A stretch of DNA of 58,566 nucleotides from Intestinimonas sp. (GCF_026169115.1 NZ_JAPFEA010000048.1:1-58566); one strand, 5' to 3'; positions 44,276 to 53,035 are shown, counted from the first letter of the stretch. The notes: a model not told the origin generated them from the letters alone. Made by a program: numbers and translations.

Positions 44276-45327
44276 GCCATCGCCTCCACAGTCAGGGCGG
44301 ACAGCCGGGGCAGCTCGTCGGCGGCCACCACCACGTCGGCAGCGGGCTCCAGGAGCCGGTAGTTCTCCACGCCCTCCACGGCGTAGATGATATCTCCCAA
44401 CCTGGCCCGCAGCACGTCCTCCCCCAGTCGTTGTCCGTCAAACCAGGCCCGCAGGGCGGACTCCACCGCACCCCGCACTTGTCCGGCGTCCTTGTTGGCG
44501 GCCGCCGCCACCTGGACGGAGACCGCCAGCTCCTTCATAGTGGGAGCCCGGACTTGGAGGTCCACGGCGATCTCCCGCCGCTCCTCGAAATAGTCCGTCA
44601 ATGTCTTCAACAGCTCAGAGCCGGGAGCTCCGGCCCCGGTGGCCACTACTACATCCACCGTCCCCACCCCCCGAGGCCGGGGGATCACCGTGGCCGCCGC
44701 CACCTCCTCAAAGGAGAGGGCGCCCTGCTGATAAAAGGCGGCGTTTGCACCGTTGGGCATCCGGCGGTAGGTCTCCAACACCCTGGCCCGCAGGGTCTCG
44801 TCGTCCTCCCGGTCGGTGCCGCCGGAGAAGGCCGCCGGATTGGTGCACCGGCTCACCCCCACCGGGGCCACAGCCATGGTGAGGACGGTCCCCGCCGCCA
44901 CATTGCCGGCGCTGCCCGGCTCCAGAGCCCTGGCCCGGACATCGGCCTGGGTGGTCCCTGCCCGGAGCAGGCCGGGCTCCACCGTCTCAAAGCGCACCAG
45001 TCCCGCCGTCATGCACACCGTGCCAGCGGGGATCTCCCGGTCCTGACCCGCCGCAGCGTCCACCGTGAAGCGCAGGACGCCCTCCGCCGCCGTGGCCGCC
45101 CGCCGCTCCAGTCCCCGGAGCTGGGCGTGCATATCCAGGCTCGTCCCCTCCGCCGTCTGGGGAAAGCATTGCCGCTCCACCCACTCACACTGGACATAGA
45201 GGGAAAACACCTGGGCGGCCATGGCGTACATCCGCACCGCCAGGTCGCTGCTTGCCGCGGCCTCGGCGCCGGTGGCCCCGGCGTAGTCCGCCATCATCTC
45301 ATTGTAGATCTCCTCCACGCTCTTCAC
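44272..45327 (-). CDS. Phage baseplate J-like protein (XkdT-like)
   Basis: A 351-residue baseplate wedge component: 'DLAVRMYAMAAQVFSLYVQCEWVERQCFPQTAEGTSLDMHAQLRGLERRAATAAEG' (in part), 'GSAGNVAAGTVLTM' and 'DDETLRARVLETYRRMPNGANAAFYQQGAL', all typical of Baseplate_J. The start is GTG at 45327. It connects the tail hub with the fibre-bearing edge of contractile tails. Confidence 0.92.
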   Translation of the reverse strand: MKSVEEIYNEMMADYAGATGAEAAASSDLAVRMYAMAAQVFSLYVQCEWVERQCFPQTAEGTSLDMHAQLRGLERRAATAAEGVLRFTVDAAAGQDREIPAGTVCMTAGLVRFETVEPGLLRAGTTQADVRARALEPGSAGNVAAGTVLTMAVAPVGVSRCTNPAAFSGGTDREDDETLRARVLETYRRMPNGANAAFYQQGALSFEEVAAATVIPRPRGVGTVDVVVATGAGAPGSELLKTLTDYFEERREIAVDLQVRAPTMKELAVSVQVAAAANKDAGQVRGAVESALRAWFDGQRLGEDVLRARLGDIIYAVEGVENYRLLEPAADVVVAADELPRLSALTVEAMA

Positions 45328-45346
45328 GCCAAATTCCTCCCTTGTC

Positions 45347-45691
45347 TCACAGGGTCACCGCCGCTTCCAGGCGCGCTCCCTCCCATTCCAGCGATACCAG
45401 GACTCTGAGCCTTCCCCCATGCTCCTCCTCCACGGTCACCTCAGCGACCTCCACATCCTCCCCCCGAAGGGCCTCGGCGGCGTACTGCCGGGCCAGGGCC
45501 TGACGAACGCCGGGCTTCTCCCGGGGCAGCAGGTAAAGCCGGCTGCCCAGCTCCGGGAGGAAGGGGAAGCTCCCCCGCCGGACCTGGAGCCGGAAGAGGA
45601 CCCGCTGGAGGAGGTCCTGCGCCCCCTCCACGGTCCGGAGCCCGCCCCGCTCATCGGCCACATAGTCGCCGTCCTTAAGCAGCAGCGCCAT
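45347..45691 (-). CDS. Phage baseplate protein, DUF2634/gp25-like (XkdS-like)
   Basis: A 114-residue protein: 'DLLQRVLFRLQVRRGSFPFLPELGSRLYLL' matches the gp25/XkdS pattern, a baseplate wedge and sheath initiator. ATG 45691 is contiguous with the upstream stop. Position between the hub proteins and baseplate J agrees with PBSX order. Confidence 0.85.
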   Translation of the reverse strand: MALLLKDGDYVADERGGLRTVEGAQDLLQRVLFRLQVRRGSFPFLPELGSRLYLLPREKPGVRQALARQYAAEALRGEDVEVAEVTVEEEHGGRLRVLVSLEWEGARLEAAVTL

Positions 45692-46084
45692 TCAATTTTC
45701 CCCCCCTTCCTCCTTTTTGGGCTCAAACAGCTTCTCAATGGGGACGCCGTTGAGCTTCACCGTCCCCCGCAGGTCCACCGCCCCGTCGTTGCCCAGAAAG
45801 ACCGCCGCCCGCCGGCTTTGGATGCACACCTCGCCGGGGGAGAGCTCCCCGCCGCCGGGTACTCCGGCCACCCACAGCGTCTCGCCGTCAACGCCGGATT
45901 TGAGCACCAAAACGGACTCCCCCTCCGCTGGCCGCCAGCAGTAACCGCCGGGGCTGAGCACGGTCAGGTCCCGCCGCTCGCCGGTGAGACAGACCGCAGC
46001 CTTTTCCCCCTCCAGCGTGACCGTCCCCACCTCTGCCGGCTCGCCGTGTACCGGCAAGCGTCGGCTCTGTCTGGAAAGCCACAT
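45692..46084 (-). CDS. Phage baseplate spike-like protein (gpV/XkdR position)
   Basis: A 130-residue protein with an OB-like start ('GEPAEVGTVTLEGEKAAVCLTGERRDLTVLSPGGYCWRPAEGESVLVL') and a repetitive end, as in baseplate assembly protein V/spike proteins. Recognition rests on order and pattern. ATG 46084 follows GGAAGGAG. Confidence 0.72.
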   Translation of the reverse strand: MWLSRQSRRLPVHGEPAEVGTVTLEGEKAAVCLTGERRDLTVLSPGGYCWRPAEGESVLVLKSGVDGETLWVAGVPGGGELSPGEVCIQSRRAAVFLGNDGAVDLRGTVKLNGVPIEKLFEPKKEEGGEN

Positions 46085-46100
46085 GCTCCTTCCTCCTCTC

Positions 46101-47054
46101 TCAAATGGCCCCGTTGGGCGCGCCCAGGGTAAGGGTGGTGCCGCCCCCCAAGGCATTGGCGGCCACCCTGGCCTCCAGCACCCGCCAGACGCCGCAGCAG
46201 TCCCAGCCGGGCCGCTCCAGCCGCAGCAGGTCCCCCGGCCAGGCGCAAAAGAGCTCCGGCACTTTGACGATGAGTCGTTGGTACTCCTTTTCTGACTGCC
46301 GGAGCTGGAAATCGCCGCTGTACCGCATGGCCTGATAATTGCTTTTACCCGGCATGGTCATGACCTGCCGTCTCTGGATCTTCCGGGCGAGAAACACCTG
46401 GTTTTCCACCTGTTCCACCGCCGTCCGGGTCCTGTCCCGGACCCAGATTTGGGACAGGACGCCGTAGCGCCGTACCCGCCACGCCATACCGGTCACGGCG
46501 GTATCTCCCCCCAGAACCATGGTCTCGCGGTCTGCGAAGGGTGCAATGACCAGCCGTCCCTCCCGGTCAAAGCGGGGGGTGATGCCCCCGTGGTAGCAGG
46601 CGAACTGATAGAGAACCTGCCACTCGCTCTGGCCGCTCTGTACCGAAAAGCCGCTCACCGCCGGAAGGCCGGTCACCTGGGATATCTGGATGCCGTAGGG
46701 CTCCACATGGTCCCGGAGGATATCCTCCGCCGTGGCGGTGAGGTAGTCGGCCGGCATGGCCTCGTTGTCCAGCAGCAGGGCGGCCATGCCCCGGCCGCTC
46801 ACCTCCAGGCAGCCGCCGGAGCCGTCCATCCGGTGCTCCACCTCGTCTACAAGGCCCTTGAAGTATGTCGCACCGTCCACCGTCAGCGTGAGCGTGACCG
46901 CCTTTTCCACCCCGCTGGCCGCCCCCGGCTCCCAGGCGCACAGCAGCCGGAAGCTGTCGCAGGGCGTCCCGGCAGTGTATTCCACCTCCCACTCCAGTGG
47001 CTCCGGCAGCAGCAGGACGGCCCCGTCCCAGCAGGACAGTCTCCACTCCATCAT
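46101..47054 (-). CDS. Phage late control/hub protein (XkdQ, gpD-like)
   Basis: A 317-residue tail hub protein: 'DSFRLLCAWEP', 'VDEVEHRMDGSGGCLEVSGRGMAALLLDNEAMPADYLTATAEDILRDHVEPYGI' (in part) and 'SEWQVLYQFACYHGGITPRFDREGRLVI', typical of XkdQ/phage protein D. ATG 47054 overlaps the LysM gene stop (ATGA). Confidence 0.88.
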   Translation of the reverse strand: MMEWRLSCWDGAVLLLPEPLEWEVEYTAGTPCDSFRLLCAWEPGAASGVEKAVTLTLTVDGATYFKGLVDEVEHRMDGSGGCLEVSGRGMAALLLDNEAMPADYLTATAEDILRDHVEPYGIQISQVTGLPAVSGFSVQSGQSEWQVLYQFACYHGGITPRFDREGRLVIAPFADRETMVLGGDTAVTGMAWRVRRYGVLSQIWVRDRTRTAVEQVENQVFLARKIQRRQVMTMPGKSNYQAMRYSGDFQLRQSEKEYQRLIVKVPELFCAWPGDLLRLERPGWDCCGVWRVLEARVAANALGGGTTLTLGAPNGAI

Positions 47055-47623
47055 CCCACCCTCACCTTCTCTCCGGGCAGGATCAGGTTGGGATTTTTGA
47101 TCTGGGGATTGAGGGCGATGAGCTCGGTGAGGTCCAGGCCGCAGTCCCGGGCGATGCCCCAAAGGGTCTCCCCGGCGGCCACCGTGTGGAGTTTTCCCGT
47201 ACTGTCCGGGCTGACCGTTCCGCCGCTGTCGGCAGCGGAGGTTTCCTCCCGCCGGATGGCGGTCTCGGTCTGGGTGCTGCTCTCCCAGAAGGTAAAGGCA
47301 TAGCTCACATAGTCCGCCCTGGGCTCCTGTCGGAGACGAAGCTCCACAAAGTAGACCTCCGCCGCCTGCCACACCGGGTGGATGAGGGGCCCCGGCCCCG
47401 GCAGGTAAAAGACCGACGCCAGCTTTTTGAATTCCTCATAGGCCGTCGGCCCCACAAACTCCCCTTCCCCCCGCATGACCCGTCTGGTAAGGCCCAGATC
47501 CTGCAAGTGATAGCGGCCAAAGGGCACCTTCTGCGCCGCCATTTTTCTCTCATAGTCAATGGTGTAGGTCCTTGGATTGTGGGGCCAGACATAGTCCTTG
47601 TAGCGCATAGCCGCCAGCTTCAC
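47051..47623 (-). CDS. Phage tail LysM protein (XkdP-like)
   Basis: A 190-residue protein with an N-terminal tail domain ('YVWPHNPRTYTIDYERKMAAQKVPFG') and a C-terminal LysM module ('LHTVAAGETLWGIARDCGLDLTELIALNPQIKNPNLILPGEKVRV', in part). XkdP-type proteins link the tube to the hub at the tail tip. The start is GTG 47623 behind GGGAGGTGG. Confidence 0.9.
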   Translation of the reverse strand: MKLAAMRYKDYVWPHNPRTYTIDYERKMAAQKVPFGRYHLQDLGLTRRVMRGEGEFVGPTAYEEFKKLASVFYLPGPGPLIHPVWQAAEVYFVELRLRQEPRADYVSYAFTFWESSTQTETAIRREETSAADSGGTVSPDSTGKLHTVAAGETLWGIARDCGLDLTELIALNPQIKNPNLILPGEKVRVG

Positions 47624-47638
47624 GGCGGACCACCTCCC

Positions 47639-48274
47639 TCAGAAAAGTGTGAACCCGCCGTCGTAGCGCCGGGCGTCCCGCTGGAAGATCCGGTCCAGCT
47701 CTGCCGGGGTGGGCCCCTGTCCGCCCACCGGCTCCAGCTCCCGGACCACCACCTGTCCGGGCTGCCGCAGATAGGGCACCTGTTCTGCGGCCATCCCAGC
47801 CCGGCGCACGGAGTCATAGAGCGCCGCCGCTGTCAGGGCTCGCTCCCTCTCTTTTCTTCCGGCGTCCGCTGTCTGCTGTCCCGGCTTTCCACCGCCTTCC
47901 GACAGCCGGACCACTCCGGTCCCCGCCAGCGCCCCCGCCAGCTCAGGTCCTTTGCTCCCCAACTGATGGGCCTCCTGTTCCAGCCGAGCCCGGCTCAGGC
48001 GGATGAGCCTTTGTGGAAGGTCCTCAGGCCCTCCGGGCTCGTCTTTCTCCTCGCTCTGATCCTCCCCCGAACCTTTCCGCGCTCTGGCCGTTTCCCCAGA
48101 GGCCCCTTCGGCCCGCAAATCTGTGGGACCACCGCTGTACGCTTCCGTCCAAGGGCCATCCCCACTTCTTTCTTCCAACACGCAGGGCAGGATGTATCCG
48201 CTCAGGTCCAGGTCCTCCCCCTGCTCCCCGTCCTCCTCCAGTTCCTCCAGGAGCCAGGCGAGCCAATCGGTCAT
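47639..48274 (-). CDS. Short protein at the tape-measure position
   Basis: A 211-residue hydrophilic protein (MTDWLAWLLEELEEDGEQ...), rich in Glu, Gly and Ala and without transmembrane segments. In contractile-tail clusters the tape measure (600-1500 residues, helical, often with membrane segments) lies between the tail chaperones and the LysM protein. Only this gene is there. It could be a drastically shortened tape measure or an unrelated protein. Its ATG overlaps the frameshifted chaperone stop. Confidence 0.75.
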   Translation of the reverse strand: MTDWLAWLLEELEEDGEQGEDLDLSGYILPCVLEERSGDGPWTEAYSGGPTDLRAEGASGETARARKGSGEDQSEEKDEPGGPEDLPQRLIRLSRARLEQEAHQLGSKGPELAGALAGTGVVRLSEGGGKPGQQTADAGRKERERALTAAALYDSVRRAGMAAEQVPYLRQPGQVVVRELEPVGGQGPTPAELDRIFQRDARRYDGGFTLF

Positions 48275-48567
48275 GTCGTCACCCCCCGCCGTAGTGCTTC
48301 AAAGCGCGCCCGGTCAAAGGCGGGGTTCTCCCCCGTCACGTCCCCGCCCGTGGGTGTGCCGCATACAGGGCAGCGTTCCTCCATCGCCTGGGCCCGGCAG
48401 GACGGGCACAACTGGTCCAGGGTCTCCTCGTCGTCCAGCAGCAGATTGACGGCGCACCAGAGATAATCCCCGGCGGTCATCTCCCTGGCCCGCGCCTCCG
48501 TGGGCAGCGCCCCAAAAGCCCGGAGCACACGCCACTGAAGGCGCGCATAAGGCGTGTGCTCCAGGCT
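48271..48567 (-). CDS. Tail chaperone T extension made by -1 frameshift (GT form)
   Basis: The -1 frame is open from the A7 run to 48271 and reads SLEHTPYARLQWRVLRAFGA..., adding 98 residues to 112 from the zero frame. The extension has a zinc-ribbon (LCPSCRAQAMEERCPVCGTP). It lacks a start codon with a ribosome binding site of its own. A G/GT arrangement made by frameshifting is conserved in tailed phages, usually just before the tape measure. Confidence 0.85.
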   Translation of the reverse strand, partial: SLEHTPYARLQWRVLRAFGALPTEARAREMTAGDYLWCAVNLLLDDEETLDQLCPSCRAQAMEERCPVCGTPTGGDVTGENPAFDRARFEALRRGVTT

Positions 48568-48902
48568 TTTTTTAGGCGTTCCACCGCCTTCGGATCTCTG
48601 GGGGAGGGATCATGCTCCCTGGAAAACTCCGCCCACTGCCGGGCAAGGTCGGCGATCTGTGCCACACTGAGCGCCCGGAGGACCGCCTCCCCGTCGGGAA
48701 AGAGGGCCTTCCCCCTCCGCTCCAGGGCCCTGGCCAGAATGCAGGCATTGACACACAGGGCGGTCTCCCGGTCTGTCTGCTCCAGGGTCTCGGCCTCCCG
48801 GCCTGCCTCCACGGCCTCCCAGGCGGAGAGGGTCCGCAGCTCCAGCTCCTGCTGCCCTTTGACCGCCGTCCGCCTAGTCCCGCAGGGCGGAAAGGGGCTC
48901 AT
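48477..48902 (-). CDS. Tail assembly chaperone, G form (XkdN-like)
   Basis: A 141-residue protein: 'ELELRTLSAWEAVEAGREAETLEQTDRETALCVNACILARALERRGKALFPDGEAVLRAL' (in part), the XkdN/tail chaperone pattern. It ends in a short tail after a slippery A7 run. Tail chaperones keep tube and tape-measure proteins soluble during assembly. A -1 frameshift at 48567-48573 yields the longer GT form. Confidence 0.85.
   Translation of the reverse strand: MSPFPPCGTRRTAVKGQQELELRTLSAWEAVEAGREAETLEQTDRETALCVNACILARALERRGKALFPDGEAVLRALSVAQIADLARQWAEFSREHDPSPRDPKAVERLKKAWSTRLMRAFSGVCSGLLGRCPRRRGPGR
48522..48573 (-). promoter_or_regulatory. Programmed -1 ribosomal frameshift signal
   Basis: On the minus strand the zero frame reads CTA AAA AAA GCC, giving the slippery heptamer A-AAA-AAA at 48573-48567. 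Four bases later comes a perfect 12-bp stem (GGAGCACACGCC at the arms 48551-48562 and 48522-48533) with a 17-base loop. Slippery site, short spacer and strong stem together are the standard -1 signal. Confidence 0.9.
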
Positions 48903-48913
48903 CTCCCACCTTT

Positions 48914-49303
48914 TCAAGCGGTGGTCTCCAGCCGTTTGGCGGCCACAATGGTCACCTTCTCCACCACCATATCCCCCAGGGTGCCGGTCTCGCCGATGGC
49001 GCTCCACTGGCACCCGGAGTAGATGACCCGCCGGTCGGGCTTGCAGATCACCAGGGAGAAGTCCTCCAGGGTGTGAAAGTCGATGCCGTCCCGGATGGCC
49101 TCATCGGTGGCGTAGAGGCGGGTGAGCTCCACCACATGGTTTTGCTGCCCGGGGATGGTGGCCACCGGCTGATCCTCGCCGAAGGCTTCCACCGTTCGGC
49201 TGGTCTTGGTGGTCTTGGCGGTGTAGCCCTGCACTACGGCGATTTTTTTCCCATCGGCCTCCAGGTAGATGTCACTGCTGGTGGGAAAACCTGTCGTCTT
49301 CAT
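48914..49303 (-). CDS. Phage tail tube protein (XkdM-like)
   Basis: A 129-residue protein: 'SDIYLEADGKKIAVVQGYTAKTTKTSRTVEAFGEDQPVATIPGQQNHVVELTRLYATDE' (in part), the pattern of PBSX XkdM/tail core proteins. It forms the inner tube of the contractile tail. It follows the sheath gene directly. Confidence 0.9.
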   Translation of the reverse strand: MKTTGFPTSSDIYLEADGKKIAVVQGYTAKTTKTSRTVEAFGEDQPVATIPGQQNHVVELTRLYATDEAIRDGIDFHTLEDFSLVICKPDRRVIYSGCQWSAIGETGTLGDMVVEKVTIVAAKRLETTA

Positions 49304-49329
49304 ATATCTTCTCCTCTCTCATGGGCGGG

Positions 49330-50367
49330 TCAGACCGTGATGTGTGCGCTCAGCCAGATCTGGTTGAGGCCGTGGGCCACAGTGAAGGAGAACTCCACCA
49401 GGCAGACGGTTGGGTCCTCGGGCAATGCCGAGACAGTGACAGCGTCGTAGCCGGTGATGATTTCCCGGCTGCGCTTGTTCTCCAGCTCCACCACCACCTG
49501 ATCCCGGATGGCGTTCCGGCCCTGCTCTGTGTTCTTGGCCCGGTTGAATCGGCTGCGCAGGCTGTTGCGCACCGTAGGGATCACATCATCCACGATGCGG
49601 ATGGTGGTGAGCTCCCTCCAGGTGGCGTCGCTGACCTCCCCAGTCTTGGTCCGGGAGGTGACGGCCCGCACGATGGAGACTCCGCCTCCCACGTTTTCCA
49701 CAGCGGTGACGCCGCCTCGGACCAGCAGATCGATCTCGTTGTCGCTGTACCGGGCGGCGATGTCCCCCACGCCCTTGAGGGCCGCGCCGCCCATGGGAAC
49801 CGCGGGGTCCCGCTCCCCGGCGATGGCCCCGGCCACTGCGGCGGCCACCCGGGCGCCGTCTCCGTCCTGGGGGCTGGGGGCGGTGACCACCGCCCGCTCG
49901 CTGTTGATGGCCTGGGCCCGGGTCACCAATGCGCTCACGTCCTCCCCCTTCCCGCCTGGGACCACACAGATCCGCTCCTTTCGGGCCTGGGATGCAGCGG
50001 TCACGCTGTCCCGCAGGGCCTGCTGTACCGTGAGCGTCTCGCTGTCGCACACCACGATGCTCACGTCCTCCTCCCCCTCCAGGGCGGCAAAAGCGGCGGC
50101 ATAATCCTCCGTATCCGTCACTGCCACGGCCCGAACGGCGGCGGCCCCGTTGAGAAGGAGGAGCCGTACCAGCTCCGTCAGGGCGGCGTTACCGCCGAAG
50201 GCAGTTACCGCCTCCTCCTGCCGGCTGATGGGGATCACCGTCCCCATCTTCTCGCAGACGCCGACGCCCACCAGTCCCACAGTCTTCCCCGCACCGCTTC
50301 CGCTGACGATGGCGGAGGCGTCGTAGGAGGAATATACACCTGGCCGCTCATGGTCGGTCATATTCAT
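49330..50367 (-). CDS. Phage tail sheath protein (XkdK-like)
   Basis: A 345-residue contractile sheath protein: 'ERPGVYSSYDASAIVSGSGAGKTVGLVGV' at the start, 'VPMGGAALKGVGDIAARYSDNEIDLLVRGGVTAVE' and a C-terminal 'IRDQVVVELENKRSREIITGYDAVTVSALPEDPT'. Presence of a sheath marks the particle as myovirus-like. ATG 50367 overlaps the preceding stop (ATGA). Confidence 0.93.
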   Translation of the reverse strand: MNMTDHERPGVYSSYDASAIVSGSGAGKTVGLVGVGVCEKMGTVIPISRQEEAVTAFGGNAALTELVRLLLLNGAAAVRAVAVTDTEDYAAAFAALEGEEDVSIVVCDSETLTVQQALRDSVTAASQARKERICVVPGGKGEDVSALVTRAQAINSERAVVTAPSPQDGDGARVAAAVAGAIAGERDPAVPMGGAALKGVGDIAARYSDNEIDLLVRGGVTAVENVGGGVSIVRAVTSRTKTGEVSDATWRELTTIRIVDDVIPTVRNSLRSRFNRAKNTEQGRNAIRDQVVVELENKRSREIITGYDAVTVSALPEDPTVCLVEFSFTVAHGLNQIWLSAHITV

Positions 50368-50873
50368 AAAATCGCTCCCTTCACCACAAAGTCTGTAAAG
50401 CTCCCGCTCTCCTCTGACGAAGCGTAGAGATAGGCATGGCAGAGGGCCTCCACCGGGCATTTGAGCACGTCCAGGTCCTGGTCATAGTCCACCACCCCCC
50501 GGGTGAGCGTGCGTACCCGCAGTCCGCCGGAGCCGCCGGCGCTCAGAGCTCCGGCCAGGGCGTCAAAGCCCTCCTGAAAGGCCCCTCCGCCAGCTTCGCC
50601 TGGCGCGTAGAGGTCCAATCCGAAGACCACCTCCAACCTCCGGCCATAGCGCTCCCGCCATGTACCGGCCTCCGGGTCCAACTCCTCGCCCAGATACTCC
50701 CAGAACGCGCCGGGCTCCGCCCGGCAGGACCGGATGGAGACCGCCGCCGTCACACCGGAAAGGCGCTTCCTTCCTTCCCGGGGCCAGGCGTCCATGGCCT
50801 CCACCCCCTGGGCCCGAAGGAGGTCCGTCATATGGGCCCGCAGAGCATCCAGCTCGGTCCTCTCATTGCCCAC
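50364..50873 (-). CDS. Phage tail completion/connector-type protein
   Basis: A 169-residue protein starting VGNERTELDALRAHMTDLLRAQG, with 'RTLTRGVVDYDQDLDVLKCPVEALCHAYLYA'. It resembles the XkdJ-position proteins between the head-closure gene and sheath. The GTG start at 50873 overlaps the upstream gene by 11 bases and has GGAGGGG in front. Assignment is mainly by gene order. Confidence 0.68.
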   Translation of the reverse strand: MGNERTELDALRAHMTDLLRAQGVEAMDAWPREGRKRLSGVTAAVSIRSCRAEPGAFWEYLGEELDPEAGTWRERYGRRLEVVFGLDLYAPGEAGGGAFQEGFDALAGALSAGGSGGLRVRTLTRGVVDYDQDLDVLKCPVEALCHAYLYASSEESGSFTDFVVKGAIL

Positions 50874-51216
50874 TCTGCTCCCCTCCCTCCCTGTCCCGTA
50901 TTCTGAGCACCGCCCACCAGTGGGAGAGGGTCTCACCCACCCGGATGGGCTGTGCCGCCTGGACCTCGTAATCCACGCCCAGACAGGTCACCTTGTCCCC
51001 CATACCCAGGGGAAGCCCCGGTTCCCCCAGATAGAGAAACCGGTCCCTGCGGGCCAGGCCCAGCGGGCTTGGCCGCCGCTGTTTCCAATCCTCCCGCCGG
51101 TCCAGGATGGGCTGGAGAAAGGCCCGTCCGAGGGCAGTTGTCTTTTCACCGTCCCGCAGCACCGTGACCCTCTGGCCGTACCGGTCCAGCAGCCCCTGTA
51201 AGATGCCCTCCATCAT
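50863..51216 (-). CDS. Phage head-closure/minor capsid-type protein
   Basis: A 117-residue protein: 'LLDRYGQRVTVLRDGEKTTALGRAFLQPI', and 'LGEPGLPLGMGDKVTCLGVDYEVQAAQPIRVGETLSHWWAVLR' (in part), the beta-rich pattern of small head-closure proteins (XkdH/gp10-like position). ATG 51216 overlaps the upstream stop by one base. Confidence 0.68.
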   Translation of the reverse strand: MMEGILQGLLDRYGQRVTVLRDGEKTTALGRAFLQPILDRREDWKQRRPSPLGLARRDRFLYLGEPGLPLGMGDKVTCLGVDYEVQAAQPIRVGETLSHWWAVLRIRDREGGEQSGQ

Positions 51217-51569
51217 CAGCCCTTCACCCCCCGGAAGCAAAAGCCCTCGTCGGGCAGATAGGGGGCCATCAGTCGGCGCGCCCGGTGGCGCAGGACGTCT
51301 CCGGCTCCCTGTTCTCCGGTCTGGATGGAGATGTTCCCCGCCGAAAAGGCGGTGACGCCGGCAGCGGCCTCCCCGGTCCGCAGGTCGGCCAGGGCCAGCC
51401 AGGCGGCGGCGAGGGCCAAAGCGTCACCGCAGTCCTGGGGGGTCACCCCGGCCCGAAGTCCCCTCTCCAGCTCCTGTCTGGCGTTCCTGCACAGCACCGC
51501 CAGTCGCTCCCGGTCGCTCTCGCTCACATTCCCTAGCGTCATAGCCAGGGTAAGGATCTCCTGCTCCAC
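51216..51569 (-). CDS. Phage head-tail connector (gp6-like)
   Basis: A 117-residue helical protein starting MEQEILTLAMTLGNVSESDRERLAVLCRNARQELERGL, the pattern of gp6-type head-tail adaptors, directly after the capsid gene. The GTG start at 51569 follows GGGAGGTG. Confidence 0.75.
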   Translation of the reverse strand: MEQEILTLAMTLGNVSESDRERLAVLCRNARQELERGLRAGVTPQDCGDALALAAAWLALADLRTGEAAAGVTAFSAGNISIQTGEQGAGDVLRHRARRLMAPYLPDEGFCFRGVKG

Positions 51570-51594
51570 CGGCTCACCTCCCTTTTCTCTCTCC

Positions 51595-52629
51595 TCAGCC
51601 AGAGATCTTCAGCACCTTAGCGGCGTCCTGGAAGAGCTTGGCAAAGCCGGCGATGGTGGTGATGGCGGCCCGCTCCAGCTGCCGGTCAATGAGCTTGTCG
51701 TACTCCACGGTGACCTCAGATCCCTGCACCATCTCCAGAGCAAAGCGGCTGTCCAGACCGATGAGCTTGCCACTCTCCATGGCAGAGGTCCGCAGGAGCT
51801 TGGCCCCCATAGGGGTGGAGAGTTTGCCGGTGCCCTGGAAGTTGAGCCCGGTGAGGGGGTTCTGGAACTCGGGCAGCTTGAGCATGCTCACCATGACATC
51901 GGTAGGGACCAGCAGGGTGTTCATCTCATAGGGCTCGAACTGGGCCCAGAAGTCCACCAGAGCGTCATAGTCCAGGGTGCCGGAGGAGCCGCCGATGGCG
52001 CCGGCGCCCACGGTGTGGACCTGGGCGGGGTTCCCGTTGCCGTCGCCGTTTACCAGTACGTCGATGGCATCCTCCAGGAGCATCCGATTGATGTGGGCGC
52101 CGATCTGGCGCAGGGTGACAGAGAAGAGGTCCAGCTTCTGGTAGCGGATGGCCTCGTAGGAGGCCACCAGCATCCGCCCCCGCTTGTGGAGCTTGACCAG
52201 ATTCTCCTGGGTCTTGACGGTGGTGGCGGGAATGGCTGCGCCCTCCTCCACCCGGCGCAGCTCCTTTTCCTCGCCGGGAACGGAGGCGATGGAGCGGTAA
52301 TCCAGGCCATCAAAGCGGGTGACGGCAGCGGTGATCTCGGGGAGGAGGTTTGCCTCCTCCATGCCCTGCCGGACGGAGCGGGCGATGTACTCGGGGAAGA
52401 GGACGGCGGAGTCCGAGGTGCGGAAGAACTTCTCCACCACATCGGAGCCGGTGCCCTTCACCTTGATGTCAAAGCGTTTGAGCTGCCGCTGATAGGCGTC
52501 CAGGCCCTCCAGCGCGGTCCCCTTGTAGGCTTCGCTGGGGTCGCATTGCTCCAGCACCTGGGTAAAGCTCTTCCCGGCCTCGTGGTACATCCCCTTTTCC
52601 AGCTTCAATGCGTCGTAAGTGTAGGCCAT
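51595..52629 (-). CDS. Phage major capsid protein (XkdG-like)
   Basis: A 344-residue coat protein with HK97-type features: 'SAVLFPEYIARSVRQGMEEANLLPEITAAVTRFDGLDYRSIASVPGEEKELRRVEEGAAIPATTV' (in part), 'MNTLLVPTDVMVSMLKLPEFQNP' and a C-terminal 'DKLIDRQLERAAITTIAGFAKLF'. ATG 52629 (MAYTYDALK) has AGGGAGG 9 bases upstream. Confidence 0.9.
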   Translation of the reverse strand: MAYTYDALKLEKGMYHEAGKSFTQVLEQCDPSEAYKGTALEGLDAYQRQLKRFDIKVKGTGSDVVEKFFRTSDSAVLFPEYIARSVRQGMEEANLLPEITAAVTRFDGLDYRSIASVPGEEKELRRVEEGAAIPATTVKTQENLVKLHKRGRMLVASYEAIRYQKLDLFSVTLRQIGAHINRMLLEDAIDVLVNGDGNGNPAQVHTVGAGAIGGSSGTLDYDALVDFWAQFEPYEMNTLLVPTDVMVSMLKLPEFQNPLTGLNFQGTGKLSTPMGAKLLRTSAMESGKLIGLDSRFALEMVQGSEVTVEYDKLIDRQLERAAITTIAGFAKLFQDAAKVLKISG

Positions 52630-52651
52630 ATTCAGCATCCTCCCTTTCTCA

Positions 52652-52996
52652 TCAAAGCAGCACCACGGCGGTCTGTCCGTCGGTGCTGACCACCAGATAT
52701 TCCCTGCCGCCGCTGGCGGCCTTCTTCACGCCGCCCTTTCCGTCCGCGGCCAGCGCCACCCAGCCGGGGGTGACGCCGGCGTCGCTGCACGGTACCCGGG
52801 CAAAGCCTGCCACCTGGACACAGGCCATGCCGTCCTCAGCCACATCCAGGGCCAGACCGCAGAACCTGCCGTCGGCGGAGCAGCCATCCACGGTGTCGGC
52901 GGTGGAGATGTTCACCATCTGACCCTTTTGGGCGTTGTCGCCGGCCAGAAAGGTGGCCGCCACCGCGCCGATCTCCTCAAACGAAACCTTCTTCAT
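52652..52996 (-). CDS. Capsid decoration/stabilisation-type protein
   Basis: A 114-residue protein starting MKKVSFEEIGAVAATFLAGD, with 'KGQMVNISTADTVDGCSADGRFCGLALDVAEDGMACVQVAGFARVPC', a beta-rich pattern like DUF2190/head-decoration proteins. It lies between the protease-like gene and the capsid gene, where decoration proteins occur. ATG 52996 follows GGAGG. Confidence 0.75.
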   Translation of the reverse strand: MKKVSFEEIGAVAATFLAGDNAQKGQMVNISTADTVDGCSADGRFCGLALDVAEDGMACVQVAGFARVPCSDAGVTPGWVALAADGKGGVKKAASGGREYLVVSTDGQTAVVLL

Positions 52997-53035
52997 GCTC
53001 TCGACCTCCATATCTTATCTATCTTGTGTGTGCGC

